Of a stretch of DNA of 64,000 bases, positions 44,915 through 55,272 are shown piece by piece (positions within the stretch are counted from its first letter, which is position 1; every line of letters begins with the position of its first letter). A program made the translations under genes and the position numbers. The DNA is taken from the NCBI RefSeq assembly GCF_000153165.2, contig NC_014472.1, forward strand, positions 2,538,001 through 2,602,000. The letters run 5' to 3'. This stretch comes from Maribacter sp. HTCC2170. GTDB taxonomy: Bacteria > Bacteroidota > Bacteroidia > Flavobacteriales > Flavobacteriaceae. The notes under the pieces were generated by a model. It searched no databases, was not told the DNA's origin, and saw nothing but the letters and a program-made list of their open reading frames with translations.

Positions 44915-45334
44915 ATGAGAACATCTATTTTGGTAATTTTTATTTCAATCTTTTCGATGAATTTGGCGATTGGTCAAGCCACTGAAAATGATGCTCCAGT
45001 TGTTAAAGAACAGGAGCTAAAAGAGCAGAAAGGAGTAATTAAGAAAGTAAGAAAACAAGAGAAAAAGGCTAAAAAACAAGAGAAAAAAGTTCAAAAGGAG
45101 GAAAAAGAGCGTAAAAAGGAGGAAAAACGAGTAAAAAGGGTTAATTCACTTAAAAAGGGAATTGCTAAAAATGAGAAGAAGATTGTTAGTCTAACGGAGA
45201 AACTGGCCAGAGGTTCAGAAAAAGGCAAACTCTCTCCTATGGATATTAAAAAGATGAATTCAAAAATCTCCAAATTAAAAATGTCAATTACCACAGACAA
45301 AGAAAAATTAATGAAACTGAGGAAGAGGGGATAA
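44915..45334 (+). CDS. Secreted Lys/Glu-rich coiled-coil protein
   Basis: 139 residues. A signal peptide (1-21, SMNLAIGQ) is followed by a highly charged helix rich in KK and EE (residues ~35-80) and a second helical segment (KKIVSLTEKLARG to the end). It resembles the small periplasmic coiled-coil proteins common in Flavobacteriia; no catalytic motif is present. It stands alone, divergent from mnmE. Function unknown. Confidence 0.7.
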   Translation: MRTSILVIFISIFSMNLAIGQATENDAPVVKEQELKEQKGVIKKVRKQEKKAKKQEKKVQKEEKERKKEEKRVKRVNSLKKGIAKNEKKIVSLTEKLARGSEKGKLSPMDIKKMNSKISKLKMSITTDKEKLMKLRKRG

Positions 45335-45408
45335 TTGGGTTGGTTTGTAACAAAAAAAATGTTTTTGCGTCATATCAATAGTTATTCATCTTAAAATCAA
45401 TCAAAAAC

Positions 45409-45774
45409 ATGGAAATAGTAAATCAACAAATAGCAATGCGGGAGGATAGGCAACTTCTTGTCATAACGCATTTATCACAATATTTAGATTATGTAACAGG
45501 TTTTGGAGGGCTTATAGTTCCTCTAATTCTTTGGCTCACATCAAAGGAGTCGGTAATTGGAATGAATGAGCATGGTAAATCTGTAATTAACTTGCAATTA
45601 AGTTTGGTACTTTATTTAATTATTGGGATTCCTAGTATTTTGCTTTTAGGCGCCGGAATATTATTACTCATTTTTGCTGGAGTATTATCATTAATTATGC
45701 CTATTGTCAATGCTGTAAAAGCTAGTAATGGAGAAGAACCTAGTTATTTTGGTACGATTAGATTCATATCCTAA
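45409..45774 (+). CDS. DUF4870-domain membrane protein
   Basis: 121 residues. After a short polar N-terminus (REDRQLLVITHLSQYLDYVTGFGG) come membrane helices VPLILWLTS, LSLVLYLIIGIPSILLL and LLLIFAGVLSLIMPIVNAVKA, and the ending NGEEPSYFGTIRFI. The HLSQ start, GKSVINLQLS in the middle and the YPxxIRFI-like end are the DUF4870 pattern. Role unknown. A bidirectional terminator separates it from dnaN. Confidence 0.85.
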   Translation: MEIVNQQIAMREDRQLLVITHLSQYLDYVTGFGGLIVPLILWLTSKESVIGMNEHGKSVINLQLSLVLYLIIGIPSILLLGAGILLLIFAGVLSLIMPIVNAVKASNGEEPSYFGTIRFIS

Positions 45775-45790
45775 TCACAAAAACATATAT

Positions 45791-45821
45791 AAAAAAAGAC
45801 CACCTTTTGGTGGTCTTTTTT
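45791..45821. terminator. Bidirectional terminator between DUF4870 gene and dnaN
   Basis: AAAAAGACCACC and GGTGGTCTTTTT form a long stem around TTTT, with A and T tracts on both sides, serving convergent genes. Confidence 0.9.
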
Positions 45822-45839
45822 GTTTATGATCTTTTCGAA

Positions 45840-46958
45840 TTAGTTGTTCAGCATTACCGGCATTACGAGCATTGTTACATTCTCACCTTCATCCAATCCG
45901 TCAATAGGAGTAAGAATTCCGGCTCTATTCGGTAAGCTCATTTCTAAGGCTACTTCATCAGAATTAAGATTGTTCAACATCTCGGTCAAGAACCTCGAAT
46001 TGAACCCAATCTGCATGTCATCACCTTGGTATGAACAAGTTAATCGTTCTTCCGCCTTATTACTGTAATCTATATCTTCTGCAGAAATATTCAACTCAGC
46101 TCCTGCGATTTTTAAACGAATCTGGTGTGTGGTCTTATTTGAAAATATAGAGACACGACGAACTGAGCTTAAAAATTGATTTCTGGCTATCGAAAGCTTA
46201 TTAGGGTTTTCTTTAGGGATTACGGCTTCATAGTTAGGATACTTTCCATCAATCAATCTACAGATCAATTCCGCATTATCGAAGGTGAATTTGGCATTGC
46301 TATCATTATATTCTATGGCCACTTCAGACTCACTACCTGCCAAAATTCCCTTCAACAAATTCAAAGGTTTTTTCGGCATTATGAATTCTGCAACTTGGGA
46401 AGCCGTTACATCTGAACGTTGGTACTTTACTAGTTTATGGGCGTCAGTTGCTACAAACGTCAAATTTTCTGGTGAAAATTGAAAGAACACCCCACTCATT
46501 ACTGGCCTTAAATCGTCATTGCCTGCAGCAAAAATGGTTTTATTAATGGCGGTTGCAAGAATATCACCCATAATATTTGTTGAACTTGGATTGGCCAATT
46601 CAACAGCCTTTGGGAATTCAGCACCATCTGCATAAGCCAAGGCATATTTACCGTGGTTAGAACTTATTTCAACTGTATTATTGTCTTCAACAACAAAAGT
46701 CAAAGGTTGTTCCGGGAACGTTTTTAGTGTTTCTAGTAACAATTTAGCAGGTACAGCAATTGTACCTTCATTATCTGAATCTACATCGAGCACGGAACTC
46801 ATTGTGGTTTCCAAATCAGAAGCAGAAACCGTTAATTTATTCTGCTTTAAGTCAAAAAGAAAGTTGTCTAGGATAGGAAGTGTGTTACTGTTGTTTATCA
46901 CCCCTCCTAGGACCTGTAATTGTTTAAGTAAATAAGTGCTAGATACTATAAATTTCAT
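45840..46958 (-). CDS. dnaN: DNA polymerase III sliding clamp, beta subunit
   Basis: 372 residues. Begins MKFIVSSTYLLKQLQVLGGVI and ends with the conserved clamp C-terminus TMLVMPVMLNN. Internal landmarks are FLFDLK, TVSASDLETTMSS, FAAGNDDLRPVMSGVFFQ, FVATDAHKLVKY and IDGKYPNYEAVIP, spanning the three clamp domains. It encircles DNA and tethers the replicase. Neighbours are unrelated, as is common in this phylum where dnaN is not always beside dnaA. Confidence 0.98.
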   Translation of the reverse strand: MKFIVSSTYLLKQLQVLGGVINNSNTLPILDNFLFDLKQNKLTVSASDLETTMSSVLDVDSDNEGTIAVPAKLLLETLKTFPEQPLTFVVEDNNTVEISSNHGKYALAYADGAEFPKAVELANPSSTNIMGDILATAINKTIFAAGNDDLRPVMSGVFFQFSPENLTFVATDAHKLVKYQRSDVTASQVAEFIMPKKPLNLLKGILAGSESEVAIEYNDSNAKFTFDNAELICRLIDGKYPNYEAVIPKENPNKLSIARNQFLSSVRRVSIFSNKTTHQIRLKIAGAELNISAEDIDYSNKAEERLTCSYQGDDMQIGFNSRFLTEMLNNLNSDEVALEMSLPNRAGILTPIDGLDEGENVTMLVMPVMLNN

Positions 46959-47298
46959 TCGATTTGCTTTTTACTGAATTAGTTAATGCCCTTTCTACGT
47001 TGAAGATATTACAACCTTAAATGGCTACAAACCTTCATTTGGCAGTCAAACAAAGATATTTTAATTGTCCTTTTTAAGGAAACAAACTTATCAACATTTT
47101 TAATCGCGAATTGGACTTTAAAATTGATGGGCATAACTCAAAATTCAACTGTGGATAAACCTTTAAATCAGCTATAAAGACTACAATAATCTAAAATAAT
47201 AAATTATCGACTGGCTATGTCCACCACAAGAGTAAACTTCTTGGGACAATCAAATGTTTATAAGTGAAAGCCCTGAATCTTCTATAAACAAGACATTT
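46959..47298. other. Intergenic leader of dnaN, no gene seen
   Basis: 340 bp between dnaN and a small monooxygenase-like gene. It holds a candidate dnaN promoter near 47051 and otherwise nothing recognisable. Confidence 0.5.
47051..47058 (-). promoter_or_regulatory. Candidate -7 box for dnaN
   Basis: TATCTTTG on the minus strand matches TAnnTTTG. A TTTG lies 24 bases upstream, slightly farther than ideal. Leader would be ~85 nt. Confidence 0.4.
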
Positions 47299-47616
47299 CT
47301 AAGCGTTGCTAATCGCGTCTTTAGGGAGTGGGGTTTTCTTGTTGACGCTCCAAGCCTCAGGCTTGGCACTGAACATAGTTTTGGTTTGGCTCCATACTTT
47401 CTTGAAAAAATCAGAGTTTCGATACCTAGCTAAATCTTCCTCAGAGGCCCATTGACTATAAGTGAAAAAGATGTTAGGGTTTGTTGTGTCTTGTAACAAT
47501 TCTAGCGAATTACATCCTTTAAAATCTTGTATAAAACTACTGGTTTGACTAAAAATTTTTTCAAATTTTGAAATGTCTTCTACGTTGAAAGTCAATTTTA
47601 CTATTCGTGTCAGCAT
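47299..47616 (-). CDS. ABM-type (antibiotic biosynthesis monooxygenase-like) small protein
   Basis: 105 residues with the ferredoxin-like ABM pattern: LTRIVKLTFNVEDISKFEKIF, GCNSLELLQDTTNPNIFFTYSQWASEEDLARYRNSDFF. Such proteins are small cofactor-free oxygenases, haem-degrading-like proteins or accessory factors; no family-specific residue allows a choice. Its ATG follows directly on the TAA of the SAM hydroxide adenosyltransferase gene, so the two are co-translated. Confidence 0.8.
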   Translation of the reverse strand: MLTRIVKLTFNVEDISKFEKIFSQTSSFIQDFKGCNSLELLQDTTNPNIFFTYSQWASEEDLARYRNSDFFKKVWSQTKTMFSAKPEAWSVNKKTPLPKDAISNA

Positions 47617-48447
47617 TTAAATAAAGTTAATGGTTACCGTATCTCGATAGTCGAGTCCTAATAATGTAGAGGCTCCTCCTACAGTTTTTAAATTACTTTT
47701 ATAAATGGCAAGTTCTATATAATCCGAAGAATTGAACAATGCCAACAAATCGCCAGCACCTTTTCTTTTACTTCTGTCCAAGTTATAATTAACTATTTCG
47801 TGGTAATTGTCTTGAACCGTCGTAATCAAACTTGTTCTTGCATGTAGTTCAAATGAACGCCCCTTTCTATAAGCATCAAAAAGGCTTCTTTGAATATTGG
47901 TCACCACATTTCCATAGTTATCTATGTATATTACGCTGCCAATTATTTTCTTGCCGTCATCTGTGATTCTTGGAGAGAATTCCCTTAGGTCTTTTAGGCC
48001 GTCAAAAGCTTTACCCACAACCTCTAGGGTACCTCCTCTAACAATATGGCAAGCGACTTTGACAAAAACATCCATTACTGGAAAAGAGCCATCAATAGAA
48101 TTGGGTAGGTTTATTTCAAAAACTTTTTCGGGTTTTATTTCGGATATGATAAGTCCTATGACTCCATTGTTCGCGGTAATAAAATAATGGCCATCAACTA
48201 AAACAACAATGTGTTCATTTTCAGGAGTAGCTTCAGAATCTACCCCAACGATGTGTATTGTACCTTGGGGAAAGCTTTTGTACGAATTTTTTAAAACATA
48301 GGCACATTCCTGAATATTGAAGGGACTTATGTTATGCGAAATATCAACAATTCTGGCGTCGCTGAGCTCTTTGTATATAGCACCTTTTAAAGTGCCTACA
48401 AAATGATCTTTAAGCCCAAAATCTGTAGTTAGTGTAATAATTGCCAT
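47617..48447 (-). CDS. SAM hydroxide adenosyltransferase (DUF62 family)
   Basis: 276 residues. TLTTDFGLKDHFVGTLKG is the family start. DISHNISPFNIQECAYVL, HIVGVDSEATPENEHIVV, NNGVIGLI and YIDNYGNVVTNI contain the Asp/Arg/His-containing blocks characteristic of the fluorinase/DUF62 fold. The family hydrolyses S-adenosylmethionine to adenosine and methionine using activated water. The protein lacks a signal peptide. It is divergent from the PhoH gene. Confidence 0.9.
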   Translation of the reverse strand: MAIITLTTDFGLKDHFVGTLKGAIYKELSDARIVDISHNISPFNIQECAYVLKNSYKSFPQGTIHIVGVDSEATPENEHIVVLVDGHYFITANNGVIGLIISEIKPEKVFEINLPNSIDGSFPVMDVFVKVACHIVRGGTLEVVGKAFDGLKDLREFSPRITDDGKKIIGSVIYIDNYGNVVTNIQRSLFDAYRKGRSFELHARTSLITTVQDNYHEIVNYNLDRSKRKGAGDLLALFNSSDYIELAIYKSNLKTVGGASTLLGLDYRDTVTINFI

Positions 48448-48471
48448 GCAGCAATGTTGATATGTTTTTGA

Positions 48472-48500
48472 TTGGGCAAACTGAATTTTACTTAAGTTTG
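48472..48500 (+). promoter_or_regulatory. Candidate promoter for the PhoH-family gene
   Basis: TTG (48472-48474) and TAAGTTTG (48493-48500) match -33 and -7 elements with an 18-bp spacer, ~75 bp before the start. Confidence 0.45.
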
Positions 48501-48574
48501 TATGACAAAATTACAACAAAAAAAAGCCACGTGAAATTATTATTTTCCGGCCTTAATCTTAACACATATATTCT

Positions 48575-49528
48575 TTGAACGAACTTATTTTAGAGCTGAC
48601 CGAAATAAATCCTAGGGAGTTTTTTGGACAAGGGAACCAACACATTGATATCATCAAAAAATACTTCCCGAAGTTAAAGATAGTTGCTCGCGGCAACAAA
48701 ATTAAAGTATACGGAGATGAAGAACTGTTGGAAGAGTTTGACAAACGTTTTGATATGCTTGCCCAGCACTTTATCAAGTACAATAAACTTGACGAAAACA
48801 GTATTGAAAGGGTATTGACCAGTAATGGAAAAGAGGACTATGCTTCACCCGAAAACAGCGGTGAGGTGTTAGTACATGGTGTAAGCGGAAGACTCATTAA
48901 AGCCCAGACGGTCAACCAACGAAGATTAGTAGACGCTTCTCTTAAAAACGATATGGTTTTCGCCATTGGCCCGGCAGGAACGGGTAAAACATATACAGGT
49001 GTTGCTTTGGCTGTTAAGGCGTTGAAAGACAGGCAGGTAAAAAGAATAATACTTACAAGACCTGCCGTGGAGGCTGGTGAGAATCTAGGTTTTTTACCCG
49101 GGGACCTTCAAGAGAAATTAGATCCCTACATGCAACCATTATATGATGCATTGCGTGATATGATTCCTACCGAGAAATTGGCACATTATATTGAAAATGG
49201 AACTATTCAGATAGCACCAATGGCGTTCATGAGAGGGCGTACATTAGACAATGCCTTTGTTATTTTGGATGAAGCACAGAATACCACTCATGCACAAATG
49301 AAGATGTTCTTAACACGCATGGGAAAAAATGCAAAGTTTTTGGTCACTGGAGATCCTGGTCAAATAGATTTGCCTAGAAGAGTTATATCTGGTCTAAAAG
49401 AAGCGTTACTGATATTGGGCAATGTTGAGGGTATTAAAATAATTTATTTGGATGATAAGGATGTTATCCGTCATAAATTGGTTAAGAAGGTCATTGACGC
49501 CTATAAGAATATAGAACATCAGAATTAA
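48575..49528 (+). CDS. PhoH-family ATPase
   Basis: 317 residues from a TTG start; the following [17 protein letters not shown] is the conserved N-terminus of flavobacterial relatives, which supports TTG over later Met codons. The N-terminal part is KH-like ([15 protein letters not shown]). The ATPase has [11 protein letters not shown] (Walker A), [20 protein letters not shown] (Walker B) and [13 protein letters not shown]. It belongs to the YbeZ-type PhoH proteins, associated with RNA metabolism and ribosome maturation. It is followed after 7 bp by purC on the same strand. Confidence 0.93.
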   Translation: MNELILELTEINPREFFGQGNQHIDIIKKYFPKLKIVARGNKIKVYGDEELLEEFDKRFDMLAQHFIKYNKLDENSIERVLTSNGKEDYASPENSGEVLVHGVSGRLIKAQTVNQRRLVDASLKNDMVFAIGPAGTGKTYTGVALAVKALKDRQVKRIILTRPAVEAGENLGFLPGDLQEKLDPYMQPLYDALRDMIPTEKLAHYIENGTIQIAPMAFMRGRTLDNAFVILDEAQNTTHAQMKMFLTRMGKNAKFLVTGDPGQIDLPRRVISGLKEALLILGNVEGIKIIYLDDKDVIRHKLVKKVIDAYKNIEHQN

Positions 49529-49535
49529 AAATAAA

Positions 49536-50489
49536 ATGAGCCATACGATTACAGATACCAACTTCAATTTTCCAGGACAGAAAAGTGTATATAAAGGTAA
49601 AGTAAGAGAGGTCTACAGCCTTGAGAACAATGTTTTAGCAATGATTGCGACTGATAGGCTTTCGGCCTTTGATGTAGTTATGCCAAAAGGTATTCCGTAC
49701 AAAGGTCAGATACTGAATCAGATTGCCACAAAAATGATGGACGATACAAAAGATATTGTTCCAAACTGGTTAATGGCCACTCCAGATCCAAATGTAGCCG
49801 TGGGCCATGCTTGCAATCCGTTTAAAGTAGAAATGGTTATTCGCGGTTATATGTCTGGTCATGCCGCCCGTGAGTATAAAGCAGGTAGAAGATTATTATG
49901 CGGTGTGCCAATGCCAGAAGGAATGAAAGAAAATGATAAATTCCCTGAACCCATTATTACTCCTGCCACCAAGGCAGAAATGGGAGATCATGATGAGGAT
50001 ATTTCAAGAGAGGATATTTTGAAGAGGGGAATCGTTTCTGAAGCTGATTACGTGGTTTTGGAAAAGTACACCAGAGCATTGTTTGCCAGAGGTAGTGAAA
50101 TTGCTGCTTCACGTGGCCTGATTTTGGTTGATACTAAATATGAATTTGGAAAAACCATGGATGGAAAAATTGTATTGATTGATGAGATTCATACTCCAGA
50201 TTCCTCACGTTATTTTTATGCTGATGGATATCAAGAACGGCAAGATAGGGGAGAAGCACAAAAGCAACTTTCAAAAGAGTTTGTTCGTCAATGGCTGATC
50301 AGTAATGGTTTTCAAGGATTGGAAGGACAAACCCTACCAGAAATGACCGACGAGTACATTGAAACTGTTTCGGATAGGTATATTGAACTTTATGAAAATA
50401 TTACTGGAGAAACATTCATAAAAGCCGACATTTCAAATATTCAAGAGCGTATAGAGCAGAATGTACTTGATTATTTGAAAAAGGATTAA
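49536..50489 (+). CDS. purC: Phosphoribosylaminoimidazole-succinocarboxamide synthase
   Basis: 317 residues, the longer form of PurC rather than the ~240-residue enterobacterial form. [17 protein letters not shown] is the ATP-binding start. [51 protein letters not shown] and [17 protein letters not shown] are the conserved catalytic blocks. It joins CAIR with aspartate in purine synthesis. It converges on the peptidase-like gene downstream. Confidence 0.97.
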   Translation: MSHTITDTNFNFPGQKSVYKGKVREVYSLENNVLAMIATDRLSAFDVVMPKGIPYKGQILNQIATKMMDDTKDIVPNWLMATPDPNVAVGHACNPFKVEMVIRGYMSGHAAREYKAGRRLLCGVPMPEGMKENDKFPEPIITPATKAEMGDHDEDISREDILKRGIVSEADYVVLEKYTRALFARGSEIAASRGLILVDTKYEFGKTMDGKIVLIDEIHTPDSSRYFYADGYQERQDRGEAQKQLSKEFVRQWLISNGFQGLEGQTLPEMTDEYIETVSDRYIELYENITGETFIKADISNIQERIEQNVLDYLKKD

Positions 50490-50533
50490 AGACCAGCCGC
50501 TTCTTATTTCTTACATCGGTCCCTCATTGAACT

Positions 50534-52375
50534 TTAGAACGTTTTGGTAAAAGCATTTGACCCGCCTACCACAGGAAGTGTCAATGTTGTTCCATTTAAG
50601 TCAACAGTTAATTCAGTGCCGGGTTCTGGCCAAAGTGTAAATTCTTTATCACTCGAAAAAACCATTAATCCAATTTGTTGTCCTGCCGGGATAATTTGGT
50701 CATCGGGCATTAAATCAAAAGATACCTCGTAAAACTTACCTGGTTTTAAAGGTAAACTCTTACTGATAGATTTACGATTTTGTGGATCAGCCCAACCCCT
50801 TGTAATGATATTATCCGTTATTTTACTGTTTCTTCCTTCGTTCCAAGGCAATGAAACTAACCAAACCGAAAGATTGACTGCAGGTTTATTACTAGCGAGT
50901 TTAACGGTGATTCTTGGTATTCCTGAGATATGAATGTCATTTTTCAACTTAGGTGTTACATAGAGTAAACGATGATTTGTGTTTTCGGCTTTCGCCAAAG
51001 TTGAGCCATCAAAAGAGTAATTGTCAACTAATGTTTCTGTTCCTGGCATATCTTTCTTGCTTAAACCTAATCCACCTTTTTCAGGAGCACCTGGCGATAA
51101 GTACAAGGTAACATCCGAAGCATCGGGATTTGGATAATCCTTGTAAGCCGTTGGTTTGTCACGGTCATCATGTTCACGAACAATCCAAGAACGTGCATCA
51201 TTTTCAACATTATTCTCAATACCATGTAAATAGCGAGTAAACCAACGATTCATCATTTTCATTGGTGGTGGTCCGCCGTGCCCGTTTTGATGATAAAAAG
51301 TTTGGGTAGACAATCCCATTTCCTTTGCTTTTTTATAAATTCTATAACTATGTTCGGGCATTACATTCCAGTCATTAAAGCCATGTGACATTAATAGAGC
51401 TGCCTTCATAGGTTTCATATCATTTAGATAATCACGACCAGCCCAGAAATCATTATAATCTCCGGTGATTCTGTCCATACCGTTTTTCATTTCTATATCT
51501 CTTACACGGGCATTGTTACCAGCACGTTTTGATTCATCACCACTGTGTATGTAATCATAAAGCACATCAATATCCTCACCTAAATAACCTCCTGGGGACC
51601 GTACCAATCCGTTTGATCGGTAGTAATGGTAGTACGAAGTATTTGGAGCGATTGGAATAATAGCTTCAAGTCCTTCAACTCCAGTCGTCGCCGCCGCTAA
51701 AGGAATTGTTCCATTATAGGATGTCCCAGTCATTCCGACTTTCCCGGTGGACCAAAAAGCTTCTACCTCTTCATTGCCATCTGGGGTTGTAAAACCTTTT
51801 GCCCGCCCGCAAAGCCAATCCACAACAGCCTTTGGTGCCAATGACTCGTTATCACCGCCTACAGTAGGAGAACCTTGTGAAAGTCCAGTCCCGGGAGATG
51901 ATGAATGCACAACAATGTACCCTCTTGGAACCCATTTATTTATATGTGAATTTGAAATAATAGGTCTCTCCCCAAGTCTTGTAACTTCGGGATGAACACG
52001 TTCTGGACCCATTTCACCAAGTTCATGTTTTACATCCCAGAAAACACCATCGACATCAGGGGCAACGCCAGCAAAATAAGGGCTTGATACATAAATCACA
52101 GGAAGTTGGAGTCCCTCAGATTCTGTTTGCAGAGGTCTTGTAACAGCCACGTGCATGCGGTCTAACGACCCATCTACGTCTGAATCAAATTCGGTTTCCA
52201 CCCAAAGGTCATGTCTGATCCATGATGATGCGTCCTCAAATGCAGGCACTATTTGGGCCTCTCCATCTTTAAAAAACGGAGCGACGTTTTCTTGGGATTG
52301 GGCCTGAATAAAATTGAAACCTGTGAATACAATGACTATAAGAACAATAGAAGTAATGCCATTTCTCATATACAT
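50534..52375 (-). CDS. Secreted CocE/NonD-family hydrolase (X-Pro dipeptidyl-peptidase-like)
   Basis: 613 residues with a signal peptide (about 1-26, ending FIQAQ). The alpha/beta hydrolase core has GMTGTSYNGTIPLAAA with the nucleophile Ser in GTSYNG, LLMSHGFNDWNV with the Asp region, and FYHQNGHGGPP with the candidate His. The C-terminal beta-sandwich (PRITVKLASNKPAVNLSVWLVSLPW to the end) is that of peptidase S15/CocE enzymes. It probably cleaves X-Pro peptides or esters in the periplasm. Start at Met1 or Met3. Confidence 0.88.
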   Translation of the reverse strand: MYMRNGITSIVLIVIVFTGFNFIQAQSQENVAPFFKDGEAQIVPAFEDASSWIRHDLWVETEFDSDVDGSLDRMHVAVTRPLQTESEGLQLPVIYVSSPYFAGVAPDVDGVFWDVKHELGEMGPERVHPEVTRLGERPIISNSHINKWVPRGYIVVHSSSPGTGLSQGSPTVGGDNESLAPKAVVDWLCGRAKGFTTPDGNEEVEAFWSTGKVGMTGTSYNGTIPLAAATTGVEGLEAIIPIAPNTSYYHYYRSNGLVRSPGGYLGEDIDVLYDYIHSGDESKRAGNNARVRDIEMKNGMDRITGDYNDFWAGRDYLNDMKPMKAALLMSHGFNDWNVMPEHSYRIYKKAKEMGLSTQTFYHQNGHGGPPPMKMMNRWFTRYLHGIENNVENDARSWIVREHDDRDKPTAYKDYPNPDASDVTLYLSPGAPEKGGLGLSKKDMPGTETLVDNYSFDGSTLAKAENTNHRLLYVTPKLKNDIHISGIPRITVKLASNKPAVNLSVWLVSLPWNEGRNSKITDNIITRGWADPQNRKSISKSLPLKPGKFYEVSFDLMPDDQIIPAGQQIGLMVFSSDKEFTLWPEPGTELTVDLNGTTLTLPVVGGSNAFTKTF

Positions 52376-52631
52376 TCGTTTAAATGGTTGTGGATTAGGA
52401 TTGGTCTAATATAATGAACTTTACGATAGATGTCCGCATTTTCATTTTAAAGATTCTCGATACTCTATATCAGGTTTTCCAGCCAATTTTGATGTCTGTA
52501 ATTGGCTAGCCCAAAGTAATGAAGGGTTCTTGAATCTTCTTGAGACTCTTCGTTTAAAAAAAAATTAATTGTCGCATCATATTTTTATGTTAAATTGAAA
52601 ATGGTTTGTATCGAATTCAATAATTATAAAA

Positions 52632-54263
52632 ATGACATATTCTTTTAAAGCGGAAATCCCTTTGGTAATTACAATGTTGTTCACTGTTTTATTGCTTTCC
52701 TGTGGCAGGAAAGAAAAAACTTTTCAAACAAAGAAATCGGTTTGGGAAGAAACAATAACAAGGCATATTGATACCAGTGTCCGTGTTTATGGACACTATG
52801 CAGCGGTTAAATTACCCATTACTAAAGGAGTGGAATTGTGGAATCCAACACAAGTTACTTTAGGGCCAAATGGAATAATCTATGCAGCGAATTACACTGG
52901 TGAGATTTTTTCATTGCATGATACCGATGGTGACGGTCTCGAGGATTACGCCAAACTTTATTGCGATGTAAAAAATGACAGTATAAGATATCCCACAAGT
53001 ATGATATTCAAGGGTAAGAAGCTCTTCGTTGGGACAACTCAAGAAATTCGGGTTTATGAAGATACTGATGATGATGAGGTTGCTGATCTGAGCCATACAT
53101 TTTTCAACGACTTTCCATATACTTTGCATCCTTTCGATTGGACTTTCGGCCTTGAGATTGGTCCAGAAGGATATGTTTATGCGATTCTCTGCACCGATTC
53201 ATGGAATGATAATCCTGCACGGGACTCGGAAGGGCTCAGGGGGGCTATTTTAAAGATTGCCCCTGATGGACAATCTTACGAAAGGTATGCGACTGGCTTA
53301 CGATTTGCCTACGGAATGAGATTCAATGAAGAGGGGGATTTGTTTTTTTCCGACAATAGGGGGAATGAGAATAAATATGAAGAATTGAATCTGGCCATAA
53401 AGGATAGATTCTACGGTAACAACTTGCCGAAATACCCGAATCATGCCCCCATTACTGATGCTCTATTGAACTTAAAGTATGGATTTGCGCCTTCTGGAAT
53501 AACCTTCAACAAAAAGAGTAATGACTTTGGTGGCACTGCGGGAGATTTGTTCATTGCTTTTTTTGGCCCTGACGGACAGTGGGAAGATGGGTCAATTTCA
53601 AGAGTAAGGCTGAACAAAGGCGAGAATGGTGATTATGAGGCAAAAGAATATCCGGTAGCTGATAAGATGGCAAAACTTTCTGATGTTGAGTTTGGAGATC
53701 ATGGAGACCTATATGTTTCGCAATTCGGGACCGAAGCCCCTTGGCATAAGCCTTACGAGGAACCAATGGGTGCTATCTACAGGATGATCGTTGCGCCTTG
53801 GGTGAAACCGGATGATCAGAGTAAGAATACGTCGGTTGTTTATGGGAACATACATGAGGGCGAGGACATATTTGAGGACAGGGCTTGTGCTACCTGTCAT
53901 TCAGTAGATGGTAATGAAGCACTTTTAGGGCCGGATTTATCTGATATTGGTAATCTTTTGCCAAGAGATCAATTATTGGAATCGATTGTTAATCCAAACA
54001 AGAATATAAAAACGGGATTTGATCAATATATTATCACTAAAAAAGATGGAAGCATTCTAAGTGGTAGAATGATTACGGCAAGTGATAAAGGCATATCAGT
54101 AATGATTGCTGGGAATAAGGTCATTGACTTGAAAAGGAGTGAAATAGAATCAAATAAGTTGGTTACGGGATCTTTGATGCCAGCTGATTTGCTTTCAGGA
54201 ATGACCGAAATGGAAATTAGAGATCTTTTAGGGTATTTACAATCATTGAAAATTGAAAATTGA
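52632..54263 (+). CDS. Lipoprotein with propeller and PVC-type c-haem domain
   Basis: 543 residues. LLLSCGRK near residue 24 is a lipobox. The middle is a six-bladed propeller (NPTQVTLGPNGIIYAANYTGEIF, then GLEIGPEGYVYAI, RFAYGMRFNEEGDLFFSDNRGN). The C-terminal cytochrome part has RACATCHSVDG, a CxxCH haem site near residue 418, followed by LLGPDLSDIG and the NPNKNIKTGFDQY segment of PVC-type haem-binding proteins. It may oxidise a sugar or related substrate at the outer face of the membrane. It is followed at once by a DUF6807 gene. Confidence 0.87.
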   Translation: MTYSFKAEIPLVITMLFTVLLLSCGRKEKTFQTKKSVWEETITRHIDTSVRVYGHYAAVKLPITKGVELWNPTQVTLGPNGIIYAANYTGEIFSLHDTDGDGLEDYAKLYCDVKNDSIRYPTSMIFKGKKLFVGTTQEIRVYEDTDDDEVADLSHTFFNDFPYTLHPFDWTFGLEIGPEGYVYAILCTDSWNDNPARDSEGLRGAILKIAPDGQSYERYATGLRFAYGMRFNEEGDLFFSDNRGNENKYEELNLAIKDRFYGNNLPKYPNHAPITDALLNLKYGFAPSGITFNKKSNDFGGTAGDLFIAFFGPDGQWEDGSISRVRLNKGENGDYEAKEYPVADKMAKLSDVEFGDHGDLYVSQFGTEAPWHKPYEEPMGAIYRMIVAPWVKPDDQSKNTSVVYGNIHEGEDIFEDRACATCHSVDGNEALLGPDLSDIGNLLPRDQLLESIVNPNKNIKTGFDQYIITKKDGSILSGRMITASDKGISVMIAGNKVIDLKRSEIESNKLVTGSLMPADLLSGMTEMEIRDLLGYLQSLKIEN

Positions 54264-54264
54264 T

Positions 54265-55248
54265 ATGAGGAAACATCTCATCTTTTTTATGGTTTTGAAT
54301 GGATTTATTGCCCTTTTAAATGGCTGTAAGGACAGTTTCGAAAAACGCAAGATCACAAACGATGTACCTGTATATTCTTGGCAAGAATCTGATACCACCC
54401 TTAAATTGTTACACGACTCCCAAGTCGTCTGGAAATTCAATTATGCTAATGGAAAGCCATATTTTTCTCCCTTGAACACGGCCGAAGGCCGTGATTTGAT
54501 ATGGTTGAGGCCTGTTGATCACCCTTGGCACTATGGTTTGTGGTTTTCTTGGAAGTTCATTAATGAAAAGAATTTTTGGGAAGAGGATGAATATACTGGA
54601 AAGGCAGAAGGAATAGCTACAATGCACCAATATTCAAGAACTCTTACCGATGATTTTTATGCCAATATGGAAATGCAGATCAATTATGCTTTGGAGGATA
54701 GTACACTTGTTCTGATTGAAAAAAGGGCTATTAGCGTATCACCCCCGGACAAAAGAGGCAATTATTTTATTGATTGGACACTACATCTAACTCCCCAAAA
54801 GGACAGTGTTGTTTTGAACAGAACTCCTCCAGGAAAGCATGGAGGCCCTTTCTATGGGGGATATGCTGGACTGTCCTATAGGGCTTCGGCGAACATGACC
54901 CAACACACTTATAGGCATTCTTCAGGTTGGACTGGTGAAGAAGATCTTGTAGGCTACGGTGAAAAGGGGGAATGGATGGATTTATCGGGATTTCTTTTCG
55001 ATTCTAAGAAAGAATCTGGATTAACGATATTGAATCACCCATCAAACGGAGATGGCAAGGTACCATGGTATATTTATAAGGATGGCGATTTTGCCTTTTT
55101 CAATGCGGCCCTCTTGTTCAACAATCCAATAATGTTCTATAAGGATGAAACACTGAAGTTAAGGTATAGGGTGTTGGTACACACTGATGCCCTGACAAGG
55201 TTAGAAATACAGGAACATTATATTGATTTTGGTGATATAGGAAAGTGA
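54265..55248 (+). CDS. DUF6807 (PmoA-like) family lipoprotein
   Basis: About 327 residues from the ATG at 54265, one base after the preceding TGA; a TTG at 54253 would only add four residues. FIALLNGCKD is a lipobox. FSPLNTAEGRDLIWLRPVDHPWHYGLWFSW and KFINEKNFWEE, then LNHPSNGDGKVPWYI, are the conserved blocks of this family, which is widespread in sugar-degrading Bacteroidota and Planctomycetes and often near sugar oxidoreductases. The His residues in DHPWHYG suggest metal or sugar binding. It is likely co-transcribed with the cytochrome gene. Confidence 0.82.
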   Translation: MRKHLIFFMVLNGFIALLNGCKDSFEKRKITNDVPVYSWQESDTTLKLLHDSQVVWKFNYANGKPYFSPLNTAEGRDLIWLRPVDHPWHYGLWFSWKFINEKNFWEEDEYTGKAEGIATMHQYSRTLTDDFYANMEMQINYALEDSTLVLIEKRAISVSPPDKRGNYFIDWTLHLTPQKDSVVLNRTPPGKHGGPFYGGYAGLSYRASANMTQHTYRHSSGWTGEEDLVGYGEKGEWMDLSGFLFDSKKESGLTILNHPSNGDGKVPWYIYKDGDFAFFNAALLFNNPIMFYKDETLKLRYRVLVHTDALTRLEIQEHYIDFGDIGK

Positions 55249-55272
55249 TTCTTGACATATATCACACATGAC